Origin: Polyporus tsugae
Lineage: Eukaryota > Basidiomycota > Agaricomycetes > Polyporales > Polyporaceae
Length of the DNA stretch: 64,000 nucleotides
NCBI GenBank assembly: GCA_024305745.1
Contig: JAHRBS010000004.1
Location: forward strand, 1,364,001 to 1,428,000
Direction: 5' to 3'
This document shows positions 46,340-58,296 of the stretch, piece by piece (the stretch's first letter is position 1; every line of letters begins with the position of its first letter). The notes beneath the pieces were generated by a model, which made no database searches, was not told where the DNA came from, and saw only the letters and a list, made by a program, of their open reading frames with translations. A program made the translations under genes and the position numbers.

Positions 46340-46730
46340 CTTTCTCTGTGAACTCTGCAAACTTGGATGATATACTTGAAGTAGGAGAAGCTCAAGGGAC
46401 AGTAAAATAAGGCTGTACTATCATACTAGATTCCGTTTGTTTATAGACTACATACCTTTTGAATTTGATACCGCACTCCCTCCTGGCAAATAGCGGAATT
46501 GGTCCACTTCGGATGTCCTAGCTGGCGGGGAGGACTAGTACACGTCCGACGCTGGGTGGGCTTCGAGACGAAGTCTGGCCCCGACTGGCTGAGAACGGCC
46601 AATGGGAGGCTCCGGATTAAACAGGCGCCAGCGGGAGAGAACGGGAGGACGGATGGGCGCCTGCATGAAAACTCCGCCCCCGTTTGAGCTCGTCACTGCC
46701 GACATCGAGCTCAACACTTTCCTTACCGCC
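46340..46730. other. Intergenic region
   Basis: About 390 bp. An in-frame upstream ATG at 46665 could extend the Rieske N-terminus by 22 residues. Nothing else recognised. Confidence 0.5.
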
Positions 46731-47850
46731 ATGGCTGCCGTCCACCTCTCCAAAAAGGCCGTTACCGTCCCCTCCACCGTCCGCACCCTCGCCTCGGGCG
46801 TCCCCGTCGCACCCCTCGTCAGCCTCTCCGTCCGCTCGCCCGCCGGTCACGGGCACGGACATGAAGCCCGCTCTGACGTGCCTGCAAAGTGGGCGACGAG
46901 GGTCTCCAGGACGTCTTCCGGCCTTGTCTCGAGGTCATTTACCTATGGTGAGCAGGTCTTTCTACGTCCCAGCATGTTTTAGAAGTGCTGTGAGGCATCC
47001 GCGCCAGGAGCCGCTCCAGCCCTACCATTCCACTCTCCTTCATCCCTTCTCCTACATACTTCCACATGCTCCTCCGACTTTGCCCACCACTCACGCATGC
47101 CATGTTCTGCACTCGCAGCCCCCGTGACCGGCATCCACCAGAAGAGCCTCCTGCACACGTCCGCCGCCGTCCAGGACGCGCCAAACGTGCCCGACTTCTC
47201 CAAGTACCAGGCCAAGTCCGAGTCGGCGAACCGCGGGCTCGCGTACCTCATGATCGGCTCGCTCGGCCTGCTCTCCGCGTCCGCGGCCAAGTCGACGGTG
47301 ACCGAGTTCCTCGCGACGATGGCCGCGTCCGCGGACGTGCTCGCGATGGCCAAGGTCGAGCTCGAGCTCGGCGCGATCCCCGAGGGCAAGAACGTCATCA
47401 TCAAGTGGCGCGGCAAGCCCGTCTTCATCCGCCACCGCACCCAGGACGAGATCGCCGAGGCGCGCAGCACCGACTGGAAGGGCCTCCGCGACCCCGAGAG
47501 CGACGAGTCACGCGCCAAGAGGCCCGAGTGGCTCGTCATGCTCGGCGTCTGCACCCACTTGGGCTGCGTGCCCATTGGCGAGGCTGGCGACTACGGAGGC
47601 TGGTTCTGCCCGTGCCACGGTTCGCACTATGATATCTGTGAGTGTCGCGCATTTTGGCTGTTGGAGTTTGCCGCCAGGTCTGCTCACCTTCCGCACAGCT
47701 GGGCGTATCCGCAAGGGTCCTGCTCCTGTGAGTTTGTTGCGCCTTCCCCCATGTAGTGCACGTCCTCACACCCTGTTCGATCCATAGCTCAACCTAGAAG
47801 TTCCCCAGTACGATTTCAACGACGCGGAGGGCAAGCTCATCATCGGTTGA
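46731..47850 (+). CDS. RIP1: Rieske iron-sulfur subunit of cytochrome bc1 complex
   Basis: Four exons (46731-46947, 47119-47637, 47699-47727, 47788-47850) give 275 residues. The N-terminus is basic and Ser/Thr-rich, a mitochondrial presequence. [20 protein letters not shown] begins the mature part. One TM helix ([20 protein letters not shown]) and a hinge region follow. The 2Fe-2S ligands lie in [12 protein letters not shown] and [13 protein letters not shown], and the disulfide Cys are present. It ends [20 protein letters not shown]. The protein passes electrons from ubiquinol to cytochrome c1 in the mitochondrial inner membrane. The third exon is only 29 nt and codes the conserved [10 protein letters not shown] loop. 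An upstream start at 46665 is possible. Confidence 0.94.
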
Positions 47851-48357
47851 TAGATTTTACTTTGAGTATACATAGAGCGTACAATAATTTTAATATTGTC
47901 ACGTTCATTCCTATCATCGGTTGCTACCGTCGGATGCATGGCGGCAATAGAGCGCTGTTGTACACACACAGAAGCCCACATATGGTCACTACATCATCAT
48001 CATCATCATCACATTCTCAACTACGAGGACTAGTCCACAAGTTGTTACAGCAGCAGCGAAGCGCAGTATGGGTTTTATATCGACAGTGGGAAGGGCGAAG
48101 AACTAGGCAATAGACAAATCGAGGAGAGATACCGAGACCCGGGCGCACCAAGACCGTACCAGGGGTGTTGGATGGGACTCGCCCAACCGCGACCCTCTAA
48201 TAAAGTCCTTTAAGTGACACCCACAGACAAAGTTAAGCGGAGCCTTTCACAACTCGTTCGCAATCTACAGCAAGCCAGGACAACGCATGGACATATGGCA
48301 CATAGGTAGCGCGGAGAGGATGGCTACATGCGCTCTCACGCGAAGACTGTTGCCAGC
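47851..48357. other. Convergent intergenic region
   Basis: About 500 bp between the convergent RIP1 and RRM/CCHC genes. A short CAT repeat lies at 47994-48010. Nothing else recognised. Confidence 0.5.
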
Positions 48358-50668
48358 TTAGGAACGCCTGTAGCTGCCAGCGGGTTCGACCTCTCGAGAG
48401 CGAGGGGGAGCGTAGTCGCGGTTGCCACCAGAGGTCCTAGCAGGGGCGCCGCTCGAGTAGGTGGTGCCGTTCGCATAGCCTCCAGAGCTGCCGTTGTAGG
48501 TTGCGCCGCCAGAGCCAGCACTGTAGCCGGCCGACTCGTAAGGGGCCCCAGAAGCGCCGCGCGAAGGGGGGCTTTGAGAACGACGACTGCGGAAGATTAC
48601 TCAATGAGTGAACGTTGCGCAGCCACTTGACGTGAAAACTAACCGGTAGCGTTCAACACTCCCAGAGCGAGGTGGAGGATACTCGGCATAGCGAGCAGGG
48701 GAAGCGGCCCTGCCACGAGTCTCGGCGGAAGGATAATCACTGGAAAGGTTTCATGTCAAGACAAAGTACCGAGGCCATGGGCAAGGAACTTACCGAGCAG
48801 GGGGGCGATCGTAATCCTCGCGGGTGGTGCGCGCAGGAGGAGCACCAGGCGGCGTCCTCGGCCTCACAGCAGGAGCAGGATAAGTACCATACCTCTCGGG
48901 AGGGGGAGGTCCCGTCCTCCTGTCGTAGCGGTCATAGTACTCCCTAGGGGGCGGAGCAGGGTAACCACGAGGAGGATAACCAGGCGGCGCAGCTTCACCC
49001 TCAGGATAGTAGCCACGAGAATCAAGACGAGCCGGAGGGGGCGGCGGGACACCCCTCATCCTGAAATCGTCGTAGTCCCTAGCAGAACGGATGGAGGGCG
49101 GAGGAGGAAAATCGCGAAAGTCCCTGGGAGGCGAGGGCGGGCGTCCGTAATATCCCTCCCGCCTCGGCGGCGGAGGGTAGTCATAGAAGCGAGGATCCCC
49201 CGGAGGCGGGTAACGCGCGTATTCACTGCGGTAAGGATACTCCCGAAGCGGAGGCGGATAGTCCCTGGGGGCCGCAATACGGTCAATGAGCGCAGGTTCA
49301 CTTCCAGGATGGCTCGGACGACGTCTGGGCGATCAAGCAAGTGCCTCAGTGACATCATCCGACTACCCTACTGTGACCAATTGAATACATACCCGCTCGC
49401 GAGGTGGTTGGGACATTCCCTGCCGGAGAAAAGATAAGTTTTAACTGACGCGAGGCTCTCTGCGGTGTGATGCTAACCTTGCCCAATGGCCCATCTGTCC
49501 GCACTTGAAGCAGGCACCAGGGTCACCGCTGTATTTGGCCGTTCTGCCACCACCATGAGATATTTCAACGCGGATCTTGTTTCCCATGAAGTAGCCCTCG
49601 TGGTACTTGGCGACGCTCTCCTCCGCAGCTTCCCGGCTGTCGAATTCCTAGAAGACGGCGGCAGTCAGGCCCAGAACTCTGCAGGCAGGCAGGTTTTCGC
49701 CACGTACCACAAATCCGTACCCCACTCTGTTCACACGATGCATCGCCTTAGTTAGCGTGACTATCGAGCGCTGTAAACTGAGTGCAAACTCACTTGAGTT
49801 CGATGTTCACAACGCTTCCGATCTTGCCGAAGCAGCTCTCCAAGTCCTCCTTGCGAGTGTGCTCAGGGAGGCCGCCAATGTAGACCTTGTTCAACTATAG
49901 TCCCAGAGGAGCGCGAGCGGGGGCCCAGAGAGGAGCGACATGAGAGCGGAAGCCGTTAGCGATATGAAATCAAACCAGAAGCCAGCAGGGGAAGAAAGAC
50001 GGAAATCGAGAAGGGCGAGAGAAGGCGGAGGGGCGCTCAGGAGAGAAGACAGGGGCGCTCTCGCCAACAGGTTGCCCAAGATCGCATTACGCGGCCCTGC
50101 AGGATAGGTCCCGATGCCGCACTGTACCGTAGCGGACGCCGCGAGCCCATTCGCGAACGATGGTTGCCATGTCACAAGGCCCTGCGTGTGCTAAAATTTA
50201 TCGAGTGGGACATGGCAAGCTCCGGCCACGAGTGAGAGTGCGGTATAGCATGATGTGTGGGCACGAGGAGGGGTGGTGGACGAGGAGACGAGCAAGGTGA
50301 AGGGCGAGCCTACTGGGCCGAGAGAGAGCGATAGAAGAGGAGGGGAGAGGGAGAGAGGGCAACAAACGGGGCACAAAGTAGAGAGACCGACTAAGCACCT
50401 TGATAATCTTCTCCCCGCGCTGGGAAGAGTCAGGGCGGGCGGTGGCATCGGGACTGTCGGTGTCATTGCCAGTGGCAGCACCGGGGGCATAGTCTGCGCC
50501 GTCTGGGGCGGGGACAGCACGATCATCGGCGGGAGGGGGTGCACCGTTGAGGTCCAAGTCTCCGCCAGGACCCATGTGGTCACGGGCGGAGTCGACGTCC
50601 ATAGGGTTCCAACTGCTTGGGTGCTTTGCGGGAGGGTGGTCGCTGTCGGCGAGGGGAGAGGCGGCCAT
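48358..50668 (-). CDS. SR-like RNA-binding protein, RRM plus CCHC zinc knuckle
   Basis: The start at 50668 (MAASPLADSDHPPAKHPSSW; 50743 possible) opens an acidic, Asp/Pro-rich leader. After a 504-nt intron (50398-49895) the RRM begins: NKVYIGGLPEHTRKEDLESC, FGKIGSVVNIELK. A CCHC knuckle follows, CFKCGQMGHWAREC (C-x2-C-x4-H-x4-C), with its last Cys in the next exon. The C-terminus is long and rich in Arg, Pro, Tyr and Gly (SRGYYPEGEAAPPGYPPRGY, PPREYYDRYD), ending RSREVEPAGSYRRS at 48358. RRM plus zinc knuckle plus a low-complexity Arg-rich tail is the layout of SRSF7/RSZ-type splicing factors. A role in pre-mRNA splicing is likely. An SRPK gene lies nearby. Confidence 0.83.
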
Positions 50669-52695
50669 GCAAGACGGAGGTGATGACGAGCAGGAAACAA
50701 GATGGAACACGCCTGCAGCTGGTCTGCCAATTTTTGGTGCCATAATTTTGGCGCACCGCTAGCGGAGCTCTCCCCCACCACACAGCCTCAGCCACCCAGC
50801 TCCGACAGGCGCCCGCACAGTATCCGACTCAACCCACCCTCTCACGCAAACAATCAGCGGCGACGCGTCAATACACCGGCCTGCACCTGGTGTTCCCCGC
50901 TACCAATTCCAAAATATGCCGCTAGCTGATCATCGATGACACCGTACTGCAGCGAGCGCCCTGCGGCAGGGGATGCCCCCGCCCACAATTCTCACAAATA
51001 TATGGGCGCCAGTTGTGGTCGCTGTCCCTTTTAACTTCCCTGACGCGTCAACTTCCACAACTATGTAACCCCCCCTCGCCCTCCCACTCCCTACTATCAC
51101 CGTGCTCTTCCATCGCGTTCTGACAGTTCTATCCATCGAACGGCATGCTGAGCCTTGCCAGTGGGCACAATCTATGTCCCCTCTACCGTAGCCCCGTCTG
51201 AGAACGGGCGAGAAACCGGGCAAACTGCGGCAGCAGCATGGTGAGAAGGCTCCCAGGACTCGGCGATTGTCAGAATAAACTCTCAAGATCCGCGTCTATC
51301 GCGTCAAATGTAGTTTGCCGTCCCCTTCTCCGGACTCCATCTGTCCAGCCGTTGACGCTGTCCAGGGCGCCGATCCAATTCTAACCTTGACATTCGCCTA
51401 TTTGTGACAGTTTCGACAGTCCTGAGCAACCTGCGCCACGTCCAGCAGCAGCGTCAGGTGTAGGGTGCGATTCGATGGAGAGCGGCCGCACGAGGTAATT
51501 TATCGTAAATTGTACTTCCAAAGTCTGATTCGATTCAGAACCTCCAGGAACCTTGCCTTTTTTCCGCGTACACCACTTTTGGCGAACCAAAAGCATTCCA
51601 ATGCCTGTCGTAACGTCCAGTTTGGCCTGATAACCGGATTCTATACCCGAGTAGCGTATGTACATTAGTTACAATCGGTAACAACAGAACCACAGCTACA
51701 AGTTCAACGCGGACAAACGGCAGCGGCGCGCGCTGTTCGCCCCAAAAGTCTATCGGTAGGGAATAGATACTTATGTAGACGGTGACGTCGCCAATGGGCG
51801 ATTCGGCAATGTCCAAAGATACGTATACACGATGTGAAGCAGAAGAAAGGAGACGAACGAGGATGAGATGATGTGGAGGAAGAAAGACGACGCATGAGGG
51901 GAACCGGACAAAAGACACGCATATGTACAGCCCTATAATGATAGACGAGAGGATTGGCACGATAGGAATGTGGTATGCGCAGATGGATGACAGCAGATAA
52001 AACGAGAACGCTTGGGGTGTTAATCGCATGAAAGCGCGAAATTAGCGGGGGTTACGCATTTTGTAGGGGGTGATGCATGGGGAGCGCGGCGGGGGGGGAC
52101 TAGACGCTAAGCAAATGCAATCTAAGTTTCTAGCTGAACGCGAGACGCGGGCAAACGCAGAACCGAAACCAAGGGTGCGGTGTGTACCAGCTATAAACTA
52201 TGGGTAAAAGGATGATCGCACACGGTAACCGAACCAAAGAAGACTGGGACCGATTAAACATATTAAACAACAGAAGGAGAACGGGAAAGGGACCTCATAA
52301 CGTGGGCATGCACGTCCACGAGGCGGTGAAGACAGAGCGGCACACACCCACCTGGGGCAAATAACGGAAAGTAAGTAGAAGGACAAACATCGGCACTCCC
52401 GCCAATGTCCACACCACCACGCACGGGAAGCACGTCACGCTCGAAGCGTCACGCCATCTCCCGACATCCTACACCATCGCTCGCCACTCTTGCTCAGCGC
52501 TGGGTGTCCGGCGAGGGTACATAAGTACTGCGCGCGCATCACCCGTCAGCGCAGCAAACTGCATCCCCCATCCATGCAAGCACCCATGCCACCTCCAGAT
52601 CTGTGCGCCTGTGCGGGGGTTCGGTGGGTGATACCCCGAGTCTGCGCGCGATAAGCGCAGGCCAAGTCGAGCCAATCGCGCTCGGGTTGAGGAGT
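50669..52695. other. Region without a supported gene
   Basis: About 2 kb upstream of the RRM gene and past the end of the kinase. A hydrophobic 164-codon minus-strand frame at 51535-52029 is pyrimidine-driven and has no motif. Nothing I can support as a gene. Confidence 0.45.
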
Positions 52696-55648
52696 TCACC
52701 AGCCCCAAAGATCCTCGCTGAGCGGGTCGACCTCGAGCCACGGGTGGTCCACCATATCGCGTGCGTGCTTCCGTTCGCGATGGTCGATGACGAGCATGGA
52801 TTCAAGGAATGAGCAGAGCGTCGCCGAGTCCTCCTCCGACCAAAGGTACTTCTCGACCATCACGCGCTTCAGCGGCCATGGCTTCAGGCTCCGGATGTAC
52901 CGCAGCGAGCCTGTTCGCAAATCGAGGCAAAGGACCGTCAGTAAGTACCAGTGTCGCCGAGAACGCCACAAGAATGGAGATCTGAATGGGGACAGCAGCA
53001 ATAGCGGGAGAAGACAGCCACCCGGAAGGGGCATCGGCATCAGCACCGTTGATCGATATCAGCGCACACTCCACCGATAGCTTCGGCACAAGGGTTCGGA
53101 CACACTGAAGCAGAACGCCCGTGCGCCCGTGCTCCGGAGCACGCCACCACCGAACAGCCATCCCAATCCAGTATGTGTCGCAGCCACGCTCGACAAATAT
53201 ACTTAAAGCGCTGCGCCCCCAGAACACAAGGACAAAAGGTCCTGGAACCTGCCACGTACCTGACCCATCGAACAGCTCCCTGCTGAACCTCCCGTCCCAC
53301 TTCGTCTCGCCGTACTCGCCCAGCAGCTCAATGATTTGTGCGATGTGGTCGTCGTCCTTGCCGAACAGGTCGCCCTGGCTCTGGGGGTCGAACAGGTACT
53401 CCGCGGTGAGTAGCTCGAACACTACGCACGCGACGGACCAGATGTCCGCCGTCGCGCCCCAATCTGTCCGCCCCACGATCGCCTCGGGCGAACGATACTG
53501 CCTCGTCTGGATATCTTCGGTGTAGTGTTTGCGCGTGGGGGTCGCGTTTCCGAGGTCGGCGATCTTGATAGAGACGGGAAGCGGCGGGGGCATGACGTCG
53601 GGATCTTGTGAAGTGGAGCCAAGTTGAGTGTCGGGAGGTGGTGAAGATAGGGGATGTTGGGAACATGAAGAGGAGCGCACGGGGGCGAGGTCGCGGGGGG
53701 CAGTTTGGGTGAGTAATGAGGGACCTGCGGCGGGCCGTGTTGGATGTTGGGGTCGTTGTTCGCTATCCTCTGCATTGGACTCAGAGTCACATGTGCAGGT
53801 GCATAGCGAATTGAAACTGACGTCCTTCGGCTCAATTGATGTGGTGAACGTCATCTTGAGGACACCGCTGGTGACGCTAGCAACAGACGTAGGCGCGGTA
53901 TCGTTGCTTAATGACGTCGCGACGCTCGACGATACCAAGACAGACTCGTAGGCTGCACTTGAGCGGCCGCTTCTACTCGAGTCCGATCCATCGGGCGTTG
54001 ATGTGCACGAGTCAGTGAAGTGGTTCGTAGTCAGAGCAAGCTTGCTAACGCTCTTTCTTCGAACCTCGTTCATGCTCTGTGATGATGAAGATAATGATGC
54101 GAGCGCGCTCTGTGCGGACGCAACTCGGGAAATGTAGCTTAGGCGGGCGGGGGAATTGGGACAGCTGTAGGAGGACGGGCTCGGGAGGGGCTGCGAGTCA
54201 AAGATTTGCACCTGACGCTCGCGACCGCTCTTGTGCCGTGGTACCACGACGGTGGCTCGCGCCAGCTGCTTCGGGGGGAGAACGACCTTCCTGGATGTTG
54301 GGGAGGGTGAACGTGAGAGTTCGGTTTGGATATGCGCCTCGACGTCTGGTATTGAGATAACTAGATCCGGCGCTGTTAGCATCCAAACTGTGTAAAATAT
54401 ACCATTGAAAAAACTCACGGATGTTCTCAGGTTTAATGTCGGTGTGGACCAAGTCGCATTCGTCGTGGAGGTATTGCAGTCCAAGGAGCATCTGCTTCGC
54501 AACGACTCTGACAAGATCGACAGCGACACCTGTCTTCTTGTGACGTTCGATGAGCGTAAGGAGGTTCTCGCCTAACGGCTCAAACACAAGACATATGTGG
54601 TTATCGCCCGGCGTAGCATGGTCGAAATGGTCGAGGAAGGAGACGACATGGTGACGTCCCGGATGAGACGGATTTGCATCCATAACTTGCCGCAAAAGCT
54701 TGATCTCGTCGCGAGCAGTCTCCGCATACCGGCCTGCTGATTTAACCACCTTTAAGGCGGAATGTTTGCGAGTCCTGTGTGAAGACTTGTCAGTTTACAT
54801 GTCCTTTGACTCTTCTTAGTTGCACATACTGGCAATCCACATGCGATACGAATGGACGGGAAAAGGCTCAGAGAGCCCAAATGATACGCATGCGGATTTG
54901 CCACGACCTCAGATTGACGAATCAAAGTCCATCCGCACTCTAAAGCCGCGACTCTCGTTGCACACCTCAGATTACATGGGTCAGGGTGTGCAACACCATG
55001 AAAGTAGTGCGCGACTACACCGCAGTAAGATCCAGAGACCGACAAGAGCATACCGAAGATGATACGCTCGTTCTACGGTGTGTAACGCCACCACATGCAG
55101 ATATATATTCTGTCATACGGTGTGCCGAAGGACGAAGGCGGCGGCGGCTAGCCAGGTACAAGTGGCGAGTGCGTGGAATAGGATGACAGGAGGGCCATCG
55201 GACAATCAGACACCGATGGATGCGCCAGCGATGCCGATGTTCAAGGATGAGCGGCCAAATTCCCAACGTCGCAGAAAATCAAAAGACGAGAGGCTGAGGA
55301 GAGGAGGGAGACTCACAGATTATCCTTGGCAAGCCATACTGTAGAAAAATGCCCCCAGCTGGTCGTGTGATGTGAGTCCAATGTTCACAGCCGTCCGCAG
55401 AGAGCAAGAAGCGCAAGGCATCTGCAGGACATGCAGTAAGAAAGGATGAGGACGTACCCAAGCTTGCGGAGAACGAGATATCTCCCGTCCTTAAAGGTGT
55501 CATTTATCTTGACCTGGAGATACCCTCCAGCGTTGTAGTCAACAGGAGCCTCCTCGTCCTTGGAGTAAACATCTGGGACGGGGACGATCTTGGGACCGGA
55601 GGAGGTGACGACGTATTGGTATTTCGCGCAGGGCTGCTTTGGCGCCAT
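52696..55648 (-). CDS. SRPK-family protein kinase
   Basis: The start at 55648 (MAPKQPCAKYQYVVTSSGPK; upstream Met codons at 55732 lack family similarity) leads to AGGYLQVKINDTFKDGRYLV and LRKLG before the first intron, the SRPK N-terminal block. Later come VKSAGRYAETARDEIKLLRQ, ICLVFEPLGENLLTLIERHK, the catalytic loop DLVHTDIKPENI, and a spacer of about 290 residues rich in Ser, Thr and Pro. The second half has VSIKIADLGNATP (DLG in place of DFG, normal for SRPK), the activation segment TEDIQTRQYRSPEAIVG, ADIWSVACVVFELLTAEYLF and the C-lobe (SLRYIRSLKPWPLKRVMVEK). SRPKs phosphorylate SR splicing factors. The split kinase domain with a large insert is diagnostic. Confidence 0.9.
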
Positions 55649-58296
55649 GAAGGGAGGGAAGGAGAAAAGAGAGGAAGCACCGAGAGCGGGTGCAGCGACG
55701 CGGAGACGAAGATAACAACCAGCACTGAGCACACACCTCTCTTCCTCCCAGCTTACCTCAGCATCCCACTTCCGGCACCGACGATTTCCTTCTGATTCCG
55801 AACCCCCAGCTCCGGCCTTATCGCGACCCTTCTAGCCAATCACTGCGCACCCATTAGCCCGGGGATATGCCGCGCCTCTCCCCATTGGGCCATTACGTAA
55901 CCCCTCTCGCTTTCGCCTCTCCGCTTTGTCCACCTTTCCCGACTGCCCCCGGACCCTCGCAATCTTCCGCACCTTGCAAACCACCCATGCATCACCACTG
56001 GCAAAACACAACAGTGCACGGAAGAAATATTCAGCTACTGTCTCGCATTTTCTCCATCGGCCTGATCTCCTCTCCCCAACTGCAACACCTTCTGCGCATT
56101 ATCCTTTGAGTCAGCAGCCCACCGTTACTGGAGTCATGGTTTATCCGTTCGTCAGCGGATCGACGTGTTCCGCAACTCCCCTCTCGATACAGTCGATTAG
56201 TAAGTCCAGTTTTGAATCCGGTGCCTCAAGTTGAAGTAACGCGGAGCCGTTTCACGAAAGTCGCTGCAGCTCTTCCTCAGCCTGTCATATCCGATCGGCC
56301 ACGATGTCGAGCTGCTCATGCAACAAATGTCCATTCGATCGAGCTCCATACCGCCCGGAAGGACCTTGCAGCTCCTATGTAACTTGTCAACATAATCTCC
56401 CGCTGGCGCTGGACCAGAGAGAAGATTGGGATTGAGATCAGTACGTTCCGTCGCTAGTTTTAGCATCTGCGACGCGACCCAGCGGAAAAGTACTGATCCT
56501 TCTTCGAGCTTGAGCTTCATCGGCGTTGACTTCAAAGTGAAGGCGATAGGTCGTGCGATACGAACGAAGCTACGCACACTGATCAGAAGGGTTGCTAGGT
56601 ATGGATCGACCCGTCATGTGGTAGAAGCATCGGCATGATATAATAATACTTAGTTGCGTCCTGTTCAAGTTTATGCGCCCACTTCATACCGTGAAAACGG
56701 ACGTGTGGGTCGGTATGCGTGAGACAAGGTCGTCCTTTGTTGTAGGTGTGGCCATGACAAAAGACCGTTCATATCCTGATACACCATGATGTTTAGTGCT
56801 TTCACCATCTACCACCGTAGAGCAGGCATCGAAAAGGCGTCTGAGACATTTGGAGTGTCTCTCCAAAGTGCCTCGGATATATTTTCTTCGATTCAGGTGA
56901 GAGTTCGACACGATCCGTGGATAGTGTACATGAGACCAATGTTTATTGGCCTGCCACGGAGCCATGCTGAGATACCCAAATATGAACTCTTGAATGACGG
57001 GTACTGGCCTTGACAGTGCGCGCCATAGATGGTCAAAGTTGCAATTTTAGCACTCTACTGAGTATGTGTATTATGAACGTCGCGGGGGCGATCCCCAGAA
57101 TAGCTGAAAGGTCCTGAAAGTCGAACTCAATCGGGGACGTCCTTTCGGCGCGGTGACTGTTCCGAATAGAGAAAATTGGTCAAGGCGTCCTCACACCACT
57201 ATAGACCCGAGCTCCCTGTTTATAAGTCGACTCGGACTCGGAGGTGGGTAAACGAGGCAATCACAACTGCAAACAATCCGTGCTTTCATTGACACATTGG
57301 GTCCAGAGTACGACGGTATAGCACTCACTACCGTTCTCAAGGTATATTACCCTAGAGCTTGTGACAATATCCCACTCATGTTACTATTACAAGTCTTTAT
57401 ACCTATTATCTCAGCCTTGAGGCAGTCGCAACTTCCATCAGCTTTTATTTTCGGAGTGTGAGACGGTGAAGTCCAATATTCGTCTATATGTCATCTGTGT
57501 CACCTGGATGAAGCGATCCTAGTAAGAAATGACGGCTTTCGCGCGCATATACGAGGTACTTTTCAAGCTTTTGCCCGGGCCCTCAGCCTTGGTCGCAACA
57601 GCGCGGCCTTTCCAGTCGACAGGGCTTCACTACCTGTGAGACGCTGGAACTTCAAGCTTCACGAGTGGCGTTGAGTCGCTAAAAGGGTACTGATGAGCCA
57701 GTGCAACGGAGAATCACACATCGACTGGGCAAGTCATGTACCCAACGGAGGTTGTTGCCAGTGGCAAACCCTTTTTGACCACAGACAAGCTCATCTGCAT
57801 TCAGTGCTCGTCCCCACATTCGCCTTCTGCCTTGGCCTCTTTCCCTTGCACGCTCTACTGTATGTCGTAAGATCGGAGGCTGGCTGCCTCCCCCGGTCTT
57901 ACCGCATTTGGACAGTTAGCGCCAAGCCCTGACTCTCGGTCGCCACCAATTGCGTCTGTGGCTCATCCAGGGTTCATCAGGATGCCTGTGTCTGACATCT
58001 GTGGCGACTCCTTACTTTTCTCCCCAACATCACTACCTTCCGCTTACGCATGCGTCTCCTGCTGGCTTCACCGCGCATCCCGTAATCTGCACGCGCCTTT
58101 TCGACACGACATCACACACCCCGGGACTCGATACCCAGTGGGAACGCTGTATCAGCTTCCATCTATCCTTACACACAGACTATAGCCGCTTTGTTTTCTG
58201 CCTCTCCTGCTTCTCGAACTCCTACCGAGCTATTTTTTTTCGGTCAATACATCGCACACTCAGCACGTCTATATCTGTGCTGAGTAAATCGCAACC
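55649..58296. other. Long divergent intergenic region
   Basis: About 2.65 kb between two divergent kinase genes. Open frames such as 56197-56577 (-) and 57693-57932 (+) carry no motif I recognise. The last 150 bp before 58297 are pyrimidine-rich, as expected for a promoter. Confidence 0.45.

Noticed and set aside
51535..52029. Hydrophobic 164-codon minus-strand frame that looks like a membrane protein
   Set aside because: Hydrophobicity follows from a T-rich strand; no family motif, no plausible neighbouring exons.
52802..54529. Uninterrupted 575-codon kinase frame
   Set aside because: The 5' and 3' parts outside the conserved SRPK blocks are intron read-through; the C-lobe continues in another frame after 53270.
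56197..56577. 126-codon minus-strand frame
   Set aside because: No recognisable domain and an equally long antisense frame; not supported.
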